Source: Nocardia abscessus
GTDB lineage: Bacteria; Actinomycetota; Actinomycetes; Mycobacteriales; Mycobacteriaceae
Length of the DNA stretch: 64,000 bases
NCBI RefSeq assembly: GCF_015477775.1
Contig: NZ_JADLQO010000001.1
Span: 682,001 to 746,000 of the forward strand
Direction of reading: 5' to 3'
Of this stretch, positions 16,962 through 26,118 are shown piece by piece. The position numbers and the translations under genes are program-made. The notes under the pieces are model-generated. The model was given only the letters and a program-made list of their open reading frames with translations, was not told the DNA's origin and did not search any database. Position 1 is the stretch's first letter. Each line of letters opens with the position of its first letter.

Positions 16962-16975
16962 TCGGACACCACCCG

Positions 16976-17021
16976 ATGAGCGGCCCGAACGGACAGCGAT
17001 CCGTTCGGGCCGCTCATTTTT
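16976..17021 (+). terminator. Strong intrinsic terminator of the S1 peptidase gene
   Basis: An 18-bp perfect stem (ATGAGCGGCCCGAACGGA and its complement) with a 6-base loop is followed by a T-run (ATTTTT). It starts 15 bases after the peptidase stop and overlaps the stop codon of the convergent MFS gene, so it can also act on that transcript. Confidence 0.9.
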
Positions 17022-18465
17022 CGCTCGATGCCGGTGCGAGCGCCGGACCGGCGACCGCGCACTGCGGCATGCAATCCACGTTGTCCAAGGTGGCCGGGCG
17101 CCGCTCGGGACGCAGCAGCACCGCGGCGAGCGCCGCGCCGAGCACCAGCAGTCCGACGCACAGCCACATCGCGGTGGCGAAGCCGTCGTCGAAGGCGACC
17201 GGGTCGCCCAGCGCGCCCGAGATGCCCGCCAGGCCGGGCAGCGCCGCCACCGCGAGCAGTTGCGCGGTGCGTGCCACGGCGTTGTTCACGCCCGAGGCGA
17301 TGCCCGCCTCGCTCGCGGGCACCGCACCGAGCACCGCACCGGTGAGCGGAGCCACCAGCACCGCGAGCCCCAGTCCGAACACGAGGACACCGGGCAGCAC
17401 GTCGGTGAGGTAGGTGGTCTCGGGCCCGATGCGCAGCAGCAGCACCAAGCCCGCCGCCGCCAGCAGCGGGCCCGCGGTCATCGGGATGCGCGGCCCGTGC
17501 ACTTGCGCCCAGCGCCCGGCGGGAGCCGAGAGCAGCAGCATGATCAGCGTGACCGGAACGGTCGCGACGCCGGACATCAGCGGCGAGTATCCAGCCACCA
17601 ATTGCAGTTCCAGCACCAGCAGGAAGAACACGCCACCGAGGGCGGCGTAGACCGCGAACGTCACGAGATTCGCCGCGGTGAACACCCGCGAGCCGAACAG
17701 AGCGGGCGGCACCAGCGGGTGGTCGCTGCGCAACTCGATCAGGACGAACGCACCCAGCAAGGCGACACCGGCCACGATGAGCAGGGGCATCGTGTCGATC
17801 AGTCCGAGGGTCAGCGCACCCAGTGCCAGCGCCACCACCAGCGCGCCGGGCACGTCGAGCCGGGTGGCCGCGTTCGGATCGCGGCTCTCGGGCACGTGTC
17901 GCAGCGCGACCAGCACGACGACCACGGCCAGTGGCACGTTGAGGAAGAAGATGGACCGCCACCCCGCGACCTCGATCAGCCAGCCACCGAGGAACGGTCC
18001 GAGCGCACCCGCCACACCGCCGAAGCCGGACCACAGGCCGATCGCCGCGCCTTGATCGCGCTGATCGATCGACGAGGAGATCAGGGCCAGGCTGCCCGGC
18101 GTGAGCATGGCGCCCGCGACGCCCTGCAGGATCCGGGCCGCGACCAGCATCTCGATGGTCGTCGCGGCCCCGCACAGCACCGAGGCGATCGCGAAAGCGA
18201 TGGTTCCGAACACGAAGACGCGGCGGCGGCCGAGCTTGTCACCGAGCGAGCCGCCCAACAGGATGAACGAGGCCAGGGTCAGCGTGTACCCGTTCAGGGT
18301 CCACTGCAGCCCGGCGACATCGGTCTCCAGCGATTCGCCGATTCGCGGCAGCGCGATGTTCACCACCGTCGCGTCCAGCGAGGCGACCGACGATCCGAGG
18401 ATGGTGGCCAGCAGAATCCAACGACCGGTGCCGGAATGCAACCGCGGTAACTCGGTGGTGCTCAC
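17014..18465 (-). CDS. MFS drug transporter, DHA2 (14-TM) family
   Basis: A 483-residue transporter. Motif C-like and family features are visible: ATILGSSVASLDATVVNIALPRIGES at the N-terminus (the D-x-T-V-VNVALP motif of DHA2 exporters), LGDKLGRRRVFVFG (motif A), WRSIFFLNVPLAVVVV, and about 14 hydrophobic segments. DHA2 proteins export drugs, dyes or lipids using the proton gradient; the substrate is unknown. The GTG at 18465 is taken as the start; a TTG directly before it is also in frame. No adjacent TetR-type regulator is present. Confidence 0.85.
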   Translation of the reverse strand: MSTTELPRLHSGTGRWILLATILGSSVASLDATVVNIALPRIGESLETDVAGLQWTLNGYTLTLASFILLGGSLGDKLGRRRVFVFGTIAFAIASVLCGAATTIEMLVAARILQGVAGAMLTPGSLALISSSIDQRDQGAAIGLWSGFGGVAGALGPFLGGWLIEVAGWRSIFFLNVPLAVVVVLVALRHVPESRDPNAATRLDVPGALVVALALGALTLGLIDTMPLLIVAGVALLGAFVLIELRSDHPLVPPALFGSRVFTAANLVTFAVYAALGGVFFLLVLELQLVAGYSPLMSGVATVPVTLIMLLLSAPAGRWAQVHGPRIPMTAGPLLAAAGLVLLLRIGPETTYLTDVLPGVLVFGLGLAVLVAPLTGAVLGAVPASEAGIASGVNNAVARTAQLLAVAALPGLAGISGALGDPVAFDDGFATAMWLCVGLLVLGAALAAVLLRPERRPATLDNVDCMPQCAVAGPALAPASSEK

Positions 18466-18524
18466 CAACCCAACCTAGCGGTCTGCCCTTCGGAGGACGG
18501 CCCGCACCGGATGGGAAGTCCCGG

Positions 18525-19145
18525 TCAGAGTTCCTGAACGCAGACGACGAAACGGCGCTTGTCGTAGACGTATCCGGTGCCGCTGCCGCAGACACTGACG
18601 TCATCGGCGCCCTCGACGCGTTTCACCACCTTCACGCCTTTCGCGGGCGAGGAGCCGGTGCAGTCGATCCGCTTCGGGTCGTCGCCGCCGACATCCATGC
18701 AGCCGCCGATCACCCAGTCGATATCCAGGCACAGCGCACCCTGTTCGATGCCGTTGATGGTCTCGGCGTAGTAATTGTCGGCGTCGCTGCTGCACTGCGA
18801 GCTCTTCGACTTCTTGTCGATCACCTTGTAGTTCGACTCGCGGCTACCGCACGACGCTTTCTCGATGGTGGCGTTGGTGGTGGTGCCGCCGAGTTTCACG
18901 CAGTCGTTGATGGCCGCGTCGAAGTCGGTGCTGCCGCTCGGTTTGCTCGTGGTCGGCTTGCCGGTGCTCGGCGTCGGCTTGCCCGACGGCTTCGGCGTGC
19001 TGGTCACGACCGCGTCGATCGTCCCGTTGTCCACCGCGGGCTGAGCGGTGCCGCTGATCGTGGAACTGCACCCGGCCAGCGACAGTCCCGCCGCTATGGC
19101 GAGCCCGGCAAGGGCGAGACGACCCCAGGTCAGTTGACGAGACAC
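18525..19145 (-). CDS. LppU-like lipoprotein
   Basis: A 206-residue lipoprotein: signal sequence ending in lipobox LAGC (Cys26), then SSTISGTAQP, the start common to many mycobacterial and nocardial lipoproteins. A Thr/Pro/Lys/Ser-rich linker (residues about 45-72, SGKPTPSTGKPTTSKPSGS) leads to a C-terminal domain with eight cysteines and CLDIDWVIGGCMDVGG, which matches LppU-type proteins. Anchored to the outer face of the membrane; function unknown. GTG start. It may share a transcript with the MFS gene, 59 bases downstream on the same strand. Confidence 0.75.
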   Translation of the reverse strand: MSRQLTWGRLALAGLAIAAGLSLAGCSSTISGTAQPAVDNGTIDAVVTSTPKPSGKPTPSTGKPTTSKPSGSTDFDAAINDCVKLGGTTTNATIEKASCGSRESNYKVIDKKSKSSQCSSDADNYYAETINGIEQGALCLDIDWVIGGCMDVGGDDPKRIDCTGSSPAKGVKVVKRVEGADDVSVCGSGTGYVYDKRRFVVCVQEL

Positions 19146-19332
19146 GTACAGTCCTCCCGAGCTGTAACGCCGGCGAACTCACGCCCCCGTGATCCGAAGT
19201 TGCCATGGCTGTGCTTGAAATACCACGCCATGAATACACCATCGACCGAGCGCACGTCGAGCCGAAGCCGGAAACGATCTGCCGCCAACCGGTCTGGGTA
19301 TGGTGGGTTTTCTGGTTCGAGAGGAGTTCCCG

Positions 19333-19842
19333 GTGAAGCTGATCAGCGCAATCGTCTGCTCGACCGCCGCGATCGGAGGCTCCCTCGTCTACCCGGGAGT
19401 GGCCGCCGCCGCCGACGTGCACTGTCGCTCGGAACACGGGACCGACGTCACCGTCATCGATGGGGAGACGGCCTGCCGTGCGGCGACCGACAGCTACGGC
19501 CGAGCCGGGGCCACCGGCATCGATGGGGTGGGCTATGCCAACGCGACGCTCGGCGCGACGGCCATCGGCATCGGCGCGGCGGGAGGCGTCGGCGCGAGCG
19601 AGGGCGCGGGCGGGATGCCCGTGGCGGTCGGCTTCGGCCCCGACGCCGTCGCGCTGACCTCGATCACCGACGATCCGCAGGCGCGGACGTTCGCGATCTC
19701 GATCGCGCTCGAAGGGTCGCGAGCGGGAGTGGCGACCGCCGAACAATCGGTCGTCTGCCTGGGCGTCGCGGCCTTCGCGTGGAACGCGACCACCGGCGAC
19801 GCGTGCCTCGCCACGCCTTTCGGGCTCTGGCAGACCCACTGA
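19333..19842 (+). CDS. Small secreted protein, unknown function
   Basis: A 169-residue protein with a signal peptide (VKLISAIVCSTAAIGGSLVY, cleavage probably after GVAAAA near residue 28). The mature part has four cysteines and a glycine/alanine-rich middle (ATAIGIGAAGGVGASEGAGG). It resembles small secreted proteins found across Nocardia and Mycobacterium; I cannot assign a function. The GTG start has GAGGAG 6 bases upstream. Divergent from the LppU-like gene with 187 bases between. Confidence 0.65.
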   Translation: MKLISAIVCSTAAIGGSLVYPGVAAAADVHCRSEHGTDVTVIDGETACRAATDSYGRAGATGIDGVGYANATLGATAIGIGAAGGVGASEGAGGMPVAVGFGPDAVALTSITDDPQARTFAISIALEGSRAGVATAEQSVVCLGVAAFAWNATTGDACLATPFGLWQTH

Positions 19843-19894
19843 ACGGGTTACCCTGGTTGACCAGCCCGACTAACGGCGGTCAGGAGGTGACCCC

Positions 19895-21178
19895 ATGGTT
19901 TCGGCAATGCCGGCGGACGGCTTCGAGCCCGGCGATTCGGCGCGCGAGAAACTGGCGGCACCGCGCGAGATGCTGGTCGACCCGCGTTTCATCCGGCTCG
20001 CCGATCAGTTCTTCGGGATCTTCGCCCAGCCCACGCGCGGCGGCGGCGCACTGGCGGTCTATCTCGACGGCAGACCGGTGGTCGACATCTGGGCAGGTTG
20101 GGCGGACAAGGAGCGCCGCTGGAACGGCGACACCGTCGCACTCACCTTCTCCACCGGCAAGGGTGTGGCCTCGACCGTCGTGCACCGCTTGGCCGAACGC
20201 GGGCTGATCGGCTACGACACGCCGGTCGCCGAATACTGGCCGGAGTTCGCCGCGCATGGCAAAGAGGACATCACCGTGCGCGACGTGCTCTCGCATCGCG
20301 CCGGATTGCACCGGGTGCGTGGCCTCGTTCCCGGCCGGGAAGGCATCCTGAACTACGACGCGGTGGTGCGGGCGCTGGCCGACAGCCCGCCGGACCCGCG
20401 CCGCATCCGTACCTCCGGCTACCACGCGATCACCTTCGGCTGGCTGGTCGCCGAGATCGTGCAGCGGGCCACCGGCACACCGTTCACCGAGGTGTTGCGC
20501 ACCGAGATCGCCGAGCCGCTCGGCTTGGACGAGTACTGGTTCCGCGTCCCGGAATCCGAACGGCATCGAATCGCCAAGATCTTCCGTCCGCTCGGTCCAC
20601 CGGGAATCCGCTGGAACACCGCTTCCTCGGTGCTGTCCTGGGTGCGACCCGTGCGCGGGCTCGCCGAGGCGGGCATGCCGGAGAGCTTCGACGAACTGGT
20701 CCGCGACCCTCGGGTGCACGACTCGGTGATGCCCGGTTGGAACGGGGTCTTCTCGGCACGCGCACTGGCGCGGATGTACGGCGCGCTGGCCAACGACGGG
20801 GTGGTCTACGCCGGCAGATCGGAGCGGGGCGCGAGCGGATCGGAGCGCCTCGTGCGGTTCCTGCAGCCGGAGACGATCGCGACGATCAGTCAGGCGCAGC
20901 CCGCACACAGCCGCGACTACGTGCTCGGCGTGCCGATTCGCTTCACGCTGGGCTATCACCGGCCGGTGCTGATGTCCAAGCAGCAGCCGAGAAACGCGTT
21001 CGGTCATTACGGCGTCGGCGGCTCCGGCGCGTACGCCGACCTGGATCTCGGCATGTCCATCGCGTTCGTGACCAACGGTCTCGGCAGCATGGTGACCGCG
21101 CTCGGCGACGCCAGGCTGGCGCGGCTGGCCGCCACGGCGCAGACCACGGTGCGCAAGCATAAGCAGATCGCCCACTAG
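19895..21178 (+). CDS. Serine hydrolase, beta-lactamase/esterase (class C) family
   Basis: A 427-residue enzyme of the beta-lactamase-related serine hydrolase family (Pfam Beta-lactamase; EstB/LipL type). The nucleophile motif STGK lies at residues 86-89, and the second motif region is YHAITFGWLVAEIVQRATG with the catalytic tyrosine. The C-terminal block GHYGVGGSGAYADLDLGMSIAFVTN is typical of actinobacterial members, which act as esterases or carboxylesterases rather than true beta-lactamases. No signal peptide is visible, so it is probably cytoplasmic. The start has a near-perfect ribosome-binding site, AGGAGGTGA. Confidence 0.85.
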   Translation: MVSAMPADGFEPGDSAREKLAAPREMLVDPRFIRLADQFFGIFAQPTRGGGALAVYLDGRPVVDIWAGWADKERRWNGDTVALTFSTGKGVASTVVHRLAERGLIGYDTPVAEYWPEFAAHGKEDITVRDVLSHRAGLHRVRGLVPGREGILNYDAVVRALADSPPDPRRIRTSGYHAITFGWLVAEIVQRATGTPFTEVLRTEIAEPLGLDEYWFRVPESERHRIAKIFRPLGPPGIRWNTASSVLSWVRPVRGLAEAGMPESFDELVRDPRVHDSVMPGWNGVFSARALARMYGALANDGVVYAGRSERGASGSERLVRFLQPETIATISQAQPAHSRDYVLGVPIRFTLGYHRPVLMSKQQPRNAFGHYGVGGSGAYADLDLGMSIAFVTNGLGSMVTALGDARLARLAATAQTTVRKHKQIAH

Positions 21179-21316
21179 CGGGTCGTCCGGCGAGGCATGT
21201 GCGGAGCCGATGATCCGTTCTGGTCTCGATCGCCGTGGTATGCGCGTGGAAGCGTCGCCCTCTCGATGCCGCGACATCGCGACCGGTCCGCATCGCGCGA
21301 TTCCGGGCGGCGGGTC

Positions 21317-21332
21317 AGTGAGCTTTGTCACT
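21317..21332. promoter_or_regulatory. Crp-like site AGTGA-N6-TCACT
   Basis: AGTGAGCTTTGTCACT has perfect 5-base arms and the 6-base spacer of the Crp/Fnr family (TGTGA-N6-TCACA). It lies about 290 bases before the L,D-transpeptidase start. Mycobacterial Crp (Rv3676) binds such sites. Target and function are inferred. Confidence 0.45.
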
Positions 21333-21601
21333 AACAGGTTTGCGGCGAACCAACTTTCACCCTTCAGTCGATCATCGTCCGACGGTCACGCGATGGCCTG
21401 ACCGGGCTGTTTCGCGGCATAGATACCCAGTGGAATCGATTGTGACCTGCGACACACAGTGATCGGGTGACGCATAACTCTGAAACGCAGGTGGCTCGAC
21501 CATGCGCCGAAACGGTAGGAAGGGACGAACGGGTCGGGCCGTCAATACCTGTGGGGCGCTCTTCTGGCTCCGCGCCGAAATGAAGAATCTCGCTACGTGC
21601 G

Positions 21602-21619
21602 CTCTCGCGCGCGCGAGAG
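21602..21619. promoter_or_regulatory. 18-bp palindrome over the ribosome-binding region
   Basis: CTCTCGCGCGCGCGAGAG is a perfect palindrome ending 5 bases before the ATG at 21625. In RNA it would form a 7-9 bp GC hairpin that includes the GAGAG segment, the only ribosome-binding candidate for that ATG. Confidence 0.4.
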
Positions 21620-21624
21620 ATGGA

Positions 21625-22539
21625 ATGGACGAGAAACCTATGCATGCCGCTTTGCACACCGCGTCGTTGCCTGCTCACCGCAAGGGAGCTCGGCTAGCCC
21701 GTCGGTTGCGCGAGGGCGTCCTGCTGTCCGCCGCGATCGCGGCGGCCGGTGCCATGCTCGTCGCGCCCGCGCAGGCCGAACCGATCCCCGGTATCGGCAC
21801 CGGCTCGGCTGCCGCGGCCACCGAGCCGGCGCCGCAGGCGAACTTCGCCCCGCCCTCGATCAACATCGCCGACGGCGAGGTCGTCGGCGTCGCGCAGCCG
21901 ATCATCATCACCTTCAAGGAACCGGTGACCGACCACGCCACCGCCGAGCAGGCCATCAAGATCACCTCTTCGAAGCCCGCCCCCGGCCACTTCTACTGGC
22001 GCGGCGACAAGCAGGTCCGCTGGCGGCCGGACGAATTCTGGCCGGACAACACCGACGTGCAGGTGCAGGCGGGCGGCACCACCAGCTCGTTCCGCATCGG
22101 CGACGCGTTCGTCTCCACCGCCGACGACGAGACCCACACCATCACCGTCACTCGCAACGGCGAGGTGGTCATGGAGATGCCCACCTCGATGGGCAAGCCC
22201 AAGCACGAGACGCCGAACGGCACCTACATCGTCGGCGAGCAGCAGCGCAAGATGATCATGGACTCGTCGACCTACGGCGTGCCGATCACCGACCCCGAGG
22301 GCTACAAGCTCGAGGTCGAGTACGCCACCCGCATCTCCAACAGCGGCATCTTCGTGCACGCCGCTCCGTGGTCGGTCGCCCAGCAGGGCGTCTCCAACGC
22401 CAGCCACGGCTGCCTGAACGTGAGCACCGAGAACGCCCAGTGGTTCTTCGAGAACGTGCGCCGCGGCGACCCGGTGATCGTGCAGAACACCCAGGGCGGC
22501 ACGCTCAGCGCCAGCGACGGCCTGGGCGACTGGAACTGA
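21625..22539 (+). CDS. L,D-transpeptidase (YkuD) with Ig-like domain
   Basis: A 304-residue secreted enzyme. After a long basic N-terminus and signal peptide (LLSAAIAAAGAMLVAPAQA, cleavage near residue 51) comes a bacterial Ig-like domain (about residues 80-160, VGVAQPIIITFKEPVTD) and the YkuD catalytic domain, with HAAPWSVAQQGVSNASHGC ending in Cys263. This is the layout of mycobacterial LdtMt enzymes, which make the 3-3 cross-links of peptidoglycan and are the carbapenem targets. The exact start is uncertain: ATG 21640, 15 bases further in, has GGACGAGAA upstream and is equally plausible. Confidence 0.9.
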   Translation: MDEKPMHAALHTASLPAHRKGARLARRLREGVLLSAAIAAAGAMLVAPAQAEPIPGIGTGSAAAATEPAPQANFAPPSINIADGEVVGVAQPIIITFKEPVTDHATAEQAIKITSSKPAPGHFYWRGDKQVRWRPDEFWPDNTDVQVQAGGTTSSFRIGDAFVSTADDETHTITVTRNGEVVMEMPTSMGKPKHETPNGTYIVGEQQRKMIMDSSTYGVPITDPEGYKLEVEYATRISNSGIFVHAAPWSVAQQGVSNASHGCLNVSTENAQWFFENVRRGDPVIVQNTQGGTLSASDGLGDWN

Positions 22540-22673
22540 CCTGATCCGCCTCCCCGCGTATTCAGGCCGTATCGGTCGGGTGCGCGGTGAGTCGGGCGCA
22601 GGGCCTGCGTAAGTACGTGGCCAGGCCTTGGGCGTACCCGGTGAGTTGCCCATGCGCTCGCGAAATCAGTTGG

Positions 22674-22704
22674 CTCGTCAGCGCCCCAACGGGGCGCTGA
22701 CGAG
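22674..22704. terminator. 14-bp hairpin between convergent genes
   Basis: CTCGTCAGCGCCCC and its exact complement are separated by AAC. It lies between the L,D-transpeptidase (plus) and the M13 peptidase (minus) and has no T-tract. Probable bidirectional terminator. Confidence 0.65.
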
Positions 22705-22772
22705 CAAGAGTCCACCGCCGGTGTCTCCGGCTTTGCTGTGACCGAAGACCGGCTGCGCTGACTGCCGCTGGA

Positions 22773-24791
22773 CTACCAGATCTTCACGCGCTCAGCGGGT
22801 TCCAGGTACAGCGCATCGCCGGGCTTGACGTCGAACGCCTCGTGGAAGCTGTCGATATTGCGTACGACCGCATTGCAGCGGAACTCCGGCGGCGAATGCG
22901 GATCGGTGGCGAGCCGGCGGATCGCCTCCTCCACGCGGGCTTTCGTGCGCCAGACCTGCGCCCAGCCGTAGAACACCCGTTGCAGGCCGGTCAGCCCGTC
23001 GATCACCGGCGCGGCGGCGCCGTCCAGCGAGATCTTGTACGCCTCCAGCGCGATGGACAGACCGCCGAGGTCACCGATGTTCTCGCCGATGGTGAACTGG
23101 CCGTTCACGGTGTGCTCGTCGGGCAGTGCCTTGGGTGAGAGCACGTCGTACTGTTCGATCAGTGCTGTTGTCCGCTTGCCGAATTCGGCGCGGTCCTCAT
23201 CGGTCCACCAGTCCACCATGTTGCCGTCGCCGTCGTACTTCGAGCCCTGGTCGTCGAAGCCGTGTCCGATCTCGTGGCCGATCACCGCGCCGATGCCGCC
23301 GTAGTTGGCCGCGTCGTCGGCGTTCATGTCGAAGAACGGCGGACGCAGGATCGCGGCCGGGAAGACGATCTCGTTCATACCCGGGTTGTAGTACGCGTTC
23401 ACCGTCTGCGGGGTCATGAACCACTCGTCCCGGTCGACCGGACCGCCGAGCTTGTTCAGGTCCCGATCGTGCTCGGCCGCGTAACCCCTGCGGTAGTTGC
23501 CGACCAGGTCGGCCGGGTCGATCACCACACCGGAGTAGTCCCGCCACTTGTCGGGGTATCCGATCTTCGGGGTGAACTTCTCCAGCTTGGCCAGCGCGGC
23601 GAGCCTGGTGCCCTGGCCCATCCACTCCAGCTCGGCGATATTGCGGCGGTATGCCTCCTGCAGGTTGGCCACCAGCTCGACCATCCGGTCCTTGGCTTCC
23701 GGCGGGAAGTGCTCGGCCACATACAGTTTGCCGACCGCCTCGCCGAGCAGATCCTGCACCAGCGAGACGCCGCGCTTCCAGCGCTCCCGGTTCTCCTCGG
23801 CGCCGGTGAGGGTGCGGCCGTAGAAGTCGAAGTTCTCCTCGACCACCGCCTCGGTCAGATACGGCGCACGCGAGCGCAGCACCCGCCAAGTCGCCCAGGC
23901 CTGCCAATCCGCGATCGGCTCCTCGGCCCACAGCCGCGCGAACGTGCGCAGATAATCCGGCTGGCGGACCACCAGCTCGGCGAACAACTCGGGACCGCCC
24001 GGGTCGACGCCGTCGGACAGCGCGGAAGTCCAAGCGGTCCAGTCGAACTCGGGATTCTCGGCGATCAAGGCATCGAACGTGATCAGGTTGTACCTGAGTT
24101 CGGCGTCGCGGCGGCGGACCACGTCCCAGTGCCCGGCGGCCAATTTCCGCTCCAGTGCGAAGACGCGGTCGCCGACGGTGTCGAGGTCGCCCGGCAACAG
24201 CCCGGCGACCTGCGGGTCGGCGGCGGCCAGGGCGAACATGCGGTTGATGTGCGCGATGTACTTCGCCCGGATCTCGGCGAACTCGTCCTGCCGGTAGTAC
24301 GACTCGTCGGGCAGGCCGATCCCGGCCTGGGTGGCGTGCACCAGATAGCGGTTGGAGTCCTTGTCGTCGGTGTCGACGAAAACGGCGACGGCCCCACCGA
24401 CGCCGGTGCGCTGCAACCGGCCGAGCAGCGAGGCGAACGCCTTCCTGTCGCCGACTTTCGCGATCGCGGCGAGTTCGGTGGCGATCGGCGCGAGCCCGGC
24501 CGCGGCCACCGCATCGGTGTCCATGAAGCTGGAGTACAGGTCGCCGATCTTGCGTGCGTCGCTGCCCGGCTCGGCGTCGGCGTCGGCGGCATTACGGATG
24601 ATCGCCTGTACGTCCAGCTCCGCCTGGTCGTACAGCGCGCGGAAGGCTCCGTCCACCGCCCGGTCGGCCGGAATCCGGTGCTCGGCCAGCCATTTGCCGT
24701 TGACGTGCGCGAACAGGTCGTCCTGCACCCGGACGTCCTGGTCGAGGTGGGACAGATCGATACCGGAAGGACGGATCGGTTCGGAAGTCAC
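22773..24791 (-). CDS. M13 family zinc metallopeptidase (neprilysin/PepO-like)
   Basis: A 672-residue peptidase, full length for the family. The zinc motif is HEIGH at residues 506-510 (context AVIGHEIGHGFDDQGSKYD), the third ligand lies in ENIGDLGGLSIALEAY, and the substrate-binding NAYYNPGMNEIVFPAAIL precedes it. It ends CNAVVRNIDSFHEAFDVKPG plus the family terminal W. There is no signal peptide, as in mycobacterial Zmp1, which is nevertheless exported. The GTG at 24791, with CTGGAGA ahead of it, is preferred; upstream in-frame starts give sequence unlike the family. Confidence 0.9.
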   Translation of the reverse strand: MTSEPIRPSGIDLSHLDQDVRVQDDLFAHVNGKWLAEHRIPADRAVDGAFRALYDQAELDVQAIIRNAADADAEPGSDARKIGDLYSSFMDTDAVAAAGLAPIATELAAIAKVGDRKAFASLLGRLQRTGVGGAVAVFVDTDDKDSNRYLVHATQAGIGLPDESYYRQDEFAEIRAKYIAHINRMFALAAADPQVAGLLPGDLDTVGDRVFALERKLAAGHWDVVRRRDAELRYNLITFDALIAENPEFDWTAWTSALSDGVDPGGPELFAELVVRQPDYLRTFARLWAEEPIADWQAWATWRVLRSRAPYLTEAVVEENFDFYGRTLTGAEENRERWKRGVSLVQDLLGEAVGKLYVAEHFPPEAKDRMVELVANLQEAYRRNIAELEWMGQGTRLAALAKLEKFTPKIGYPDKWRDYSGVVIDPADLVGNYRRGYAAEHDRDLNKLGGPVDRDEWFMTPQTVNAYYNPGMNEIVFPAAILRPPFFDMNADDAANYGGIGAVIGHEIGHGFDDQGSKYDGDGNMVDWWTDEDRAEFGKRTTALIEQYDVLSPKALPDEHTVNGQFTIGENIGDLGGLSIALEAYKISLDGAAAPVIDGLTGLQRVFYGWAQVWRTKARVEEAIRRLATDPHSPPEFRCNAVVRNIDSFHEAFDVKPGDALYLEPAERVKIW

Positions 24792-24840
24792 GGTCTCCAG
24801 TATGCCGATGTACCTGTCGGCCGGGCGCCGAGCAGGGAAC

Positions 24841-25215
24841 TCAGACGGGTGAGACGACGCGGTCGAATTCGCCGTCGTGTGCGCCGAGCAGGAAGGCGTC
24901 CCACTCCTCGGGGGTGTAGGTGAGGGTGATCTCGCCGTGGCGCAGTGCGGTGTGACCGTCGGCGGTGGTGTGCGCGCACAGTTCGCCATGCGATCGCCCA
25001 TGGGTGCGCAGGGCGTCGAGGAACGCGGTCCATTCGGCTGCGGTGACGGTGATGACGGGCTCTTCGGCGGTGCGGTCGGCCGGGTTGCGGCGATACTTGC
25101 TGTCACGGATGAGCACCGCGTCACCCTCGAACCGGACCTCGACGCATTGGTTGCCATTGTTCGATCTGGTCGATGTGAACCAGCCGGTGCGTACCGGCCG
25201 TGCGGTGGTGGCCAT
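24841..25215 (-). CDS. DUF397 protein, apparently tandem
   Basis: A 124-residue protein. It begins WFTSTRSNNGNQCVEVRFEG and continues VLIRDSK, the signature of DUF397, ending in EWTAFLDAL. A second half carries EEWDAFLLGAHDGEFD and HTALRHGEITLTYT, looking like a degenerate second DUF397 unit; single DUF397 proteins are usually about 60-80 residues. In Streptomyces such proteins act with WhiJ-type HTH regulators, apparently as partners that modulate DNA binding. It follows the HTH gene by 10 bases, in one operon. Confidence 0.8.
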   Translation of the reverse strand: MATTARPVRTGWFTSTRSNNGNQCVEVRFEGDAVLIRDSKYRRNPADRTAEEPVITVTAAEWTAFLDALRTHGRSHGELCAHTTADGHTALRHGEITLTYTPEEWDAFLLGAHDGEFDRVVSPV

Positions 25216-25225
25216 GGGCAGGATT

Positions 25226-26077
25226 TTACACGCGGGAATAGCGTCTGATCAGGGCTAACGACTCCATCCGCGAGAGCGACTGCTGCACCGCGCGCTGGTA
25301 TGCGAAGCGCAGATCGCGAACCAGATCCGGGTCTTCGACGGCCCCGCCGAACACCGCGCTCTCCACCCAGCCGAAGGTGGGCAACTGCTCACCGGCGAAG
25401 TCGATGAGGTGGAAGCTGGACCCGCCGAGCACCGCGCCCGCGGTGGCCGCGAACGGGATCACACGCACCTCGACGGTGTCCAGCTCCTCGATCAACTCCG
25501 CCAAATAGTCCAGCTGCCCGCGCAGCACGTCCGGACCTCCGGTCTGCTGCAACAGGGTGCCCTCGCCGAACACCGCGGTCAGCTCCACCGGCTGCGCGCC
25601 GCGCAACCGCTCTTGGCGTCGCATCCGGATCGCCACCAACTGCTCCACCTGGACGGGGCGGATCATCACGTCGGCACTGATCAGGGCGCGGGCGTAGTCC
25701 TCGGTCTGCAATAAGCCGGGCACGACGAGGCTGTCGTAGCTGCGGATGCTCTGCGCGCCGTATTCCATGCCGTAGAGCCGCTGCAACTCCGGCCCGATCA
25801 GTGCGGAGGACTTCGTCCACCATCCGCGCTGCTTGCTGGTTTCCAGCAGGGCCAGCAGCTCGGCGCGTTCCTCGGCTTCCACCTCGAGCAGTTCGAGCAC
25901 CGGGCCGATGGTGTTGGTGGTGAGTACCCGCCTGCCCTTCTCGACATGGGACCAGTTGGCCGGGGTGAATCCCACTCGCCGCGCGAAGCCCGCGGAGTCG
26001 AATCCCCGCTGTTCGCGCAGTTCACGCAGCCGAAGCACCAGTTCCCAGCGGGCAACGGTGGGCGAGACGGGTGCCAT
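25226..26077 (-). CDS. XRE-type HTH regulator with DUF5753 domain (WhiJ-like)
   Basis: A 283-residue regulator. The N-terminal helix-turn-helix (about residues 13-75) reads LRELREQRGFDSAGFARRVG followed by FTPANWSHVEKGRRVLT, with the typical SxxEKGRR ending. The C-terminal DUF5753 domain begins near YDSLVVPGLLQTEDYARALI and continues through RMRRQERL and VRVIPFAATAGAVLGGSSFHLIDF. This architecture, with a neighbouring DUF397 gene, is the WhiJ-like class that represses developmental or niche genes in actinomycetes. The start at 26077 is chosen where the HTH domain begins. Divergent from the 174-residue gene at 26209. Confidence 0.85.
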   Translation of the reverse strand: MAPVSPTVARWELVLRLRELREQRGFDSAGFARRVGFTPANWSHVEKGRRVLTTNTIGPVLELLEVEAEERAELLALLETSKQRGWWTKSSALIGPELQRLYGMEYGAQSIRSYDSLVVPGLLQTEDYARALISADVMIRPVQVEQLVAIRMRRQERLRGAQPVELTAVFGEGTLLQQTGGPDVLRGQLDYLAELIEELDTVEVRVIPFAATAGAVLGGSSFHLIDFAGEQLPTFGWVESAVFGGAVEDPDLVRDLRFAYQRAVQQSLSRMESLALIRRYSRV

Positions 26078-26118
26078 GGGTGGGGATGCTACGCCCAATC
26101 GGACGCGCCGCCCCGTGA

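Larger units (their letters stand above)
21179..21624 (+). promoter_or_regulatory. Intergenic region upstream of the L,D-transpeptidase
   Basis: 446 bases without a supported gene. It contains a Crp-like dyad at 21317-21332 and an 18-bp palindrome at 21602-21619 just before the assumed start. The frame of the downstream gene is open back to 21502, so part of this stretch could be coding if an earlier ATG (21502 or 21580) is used. Confidence 0.5.
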
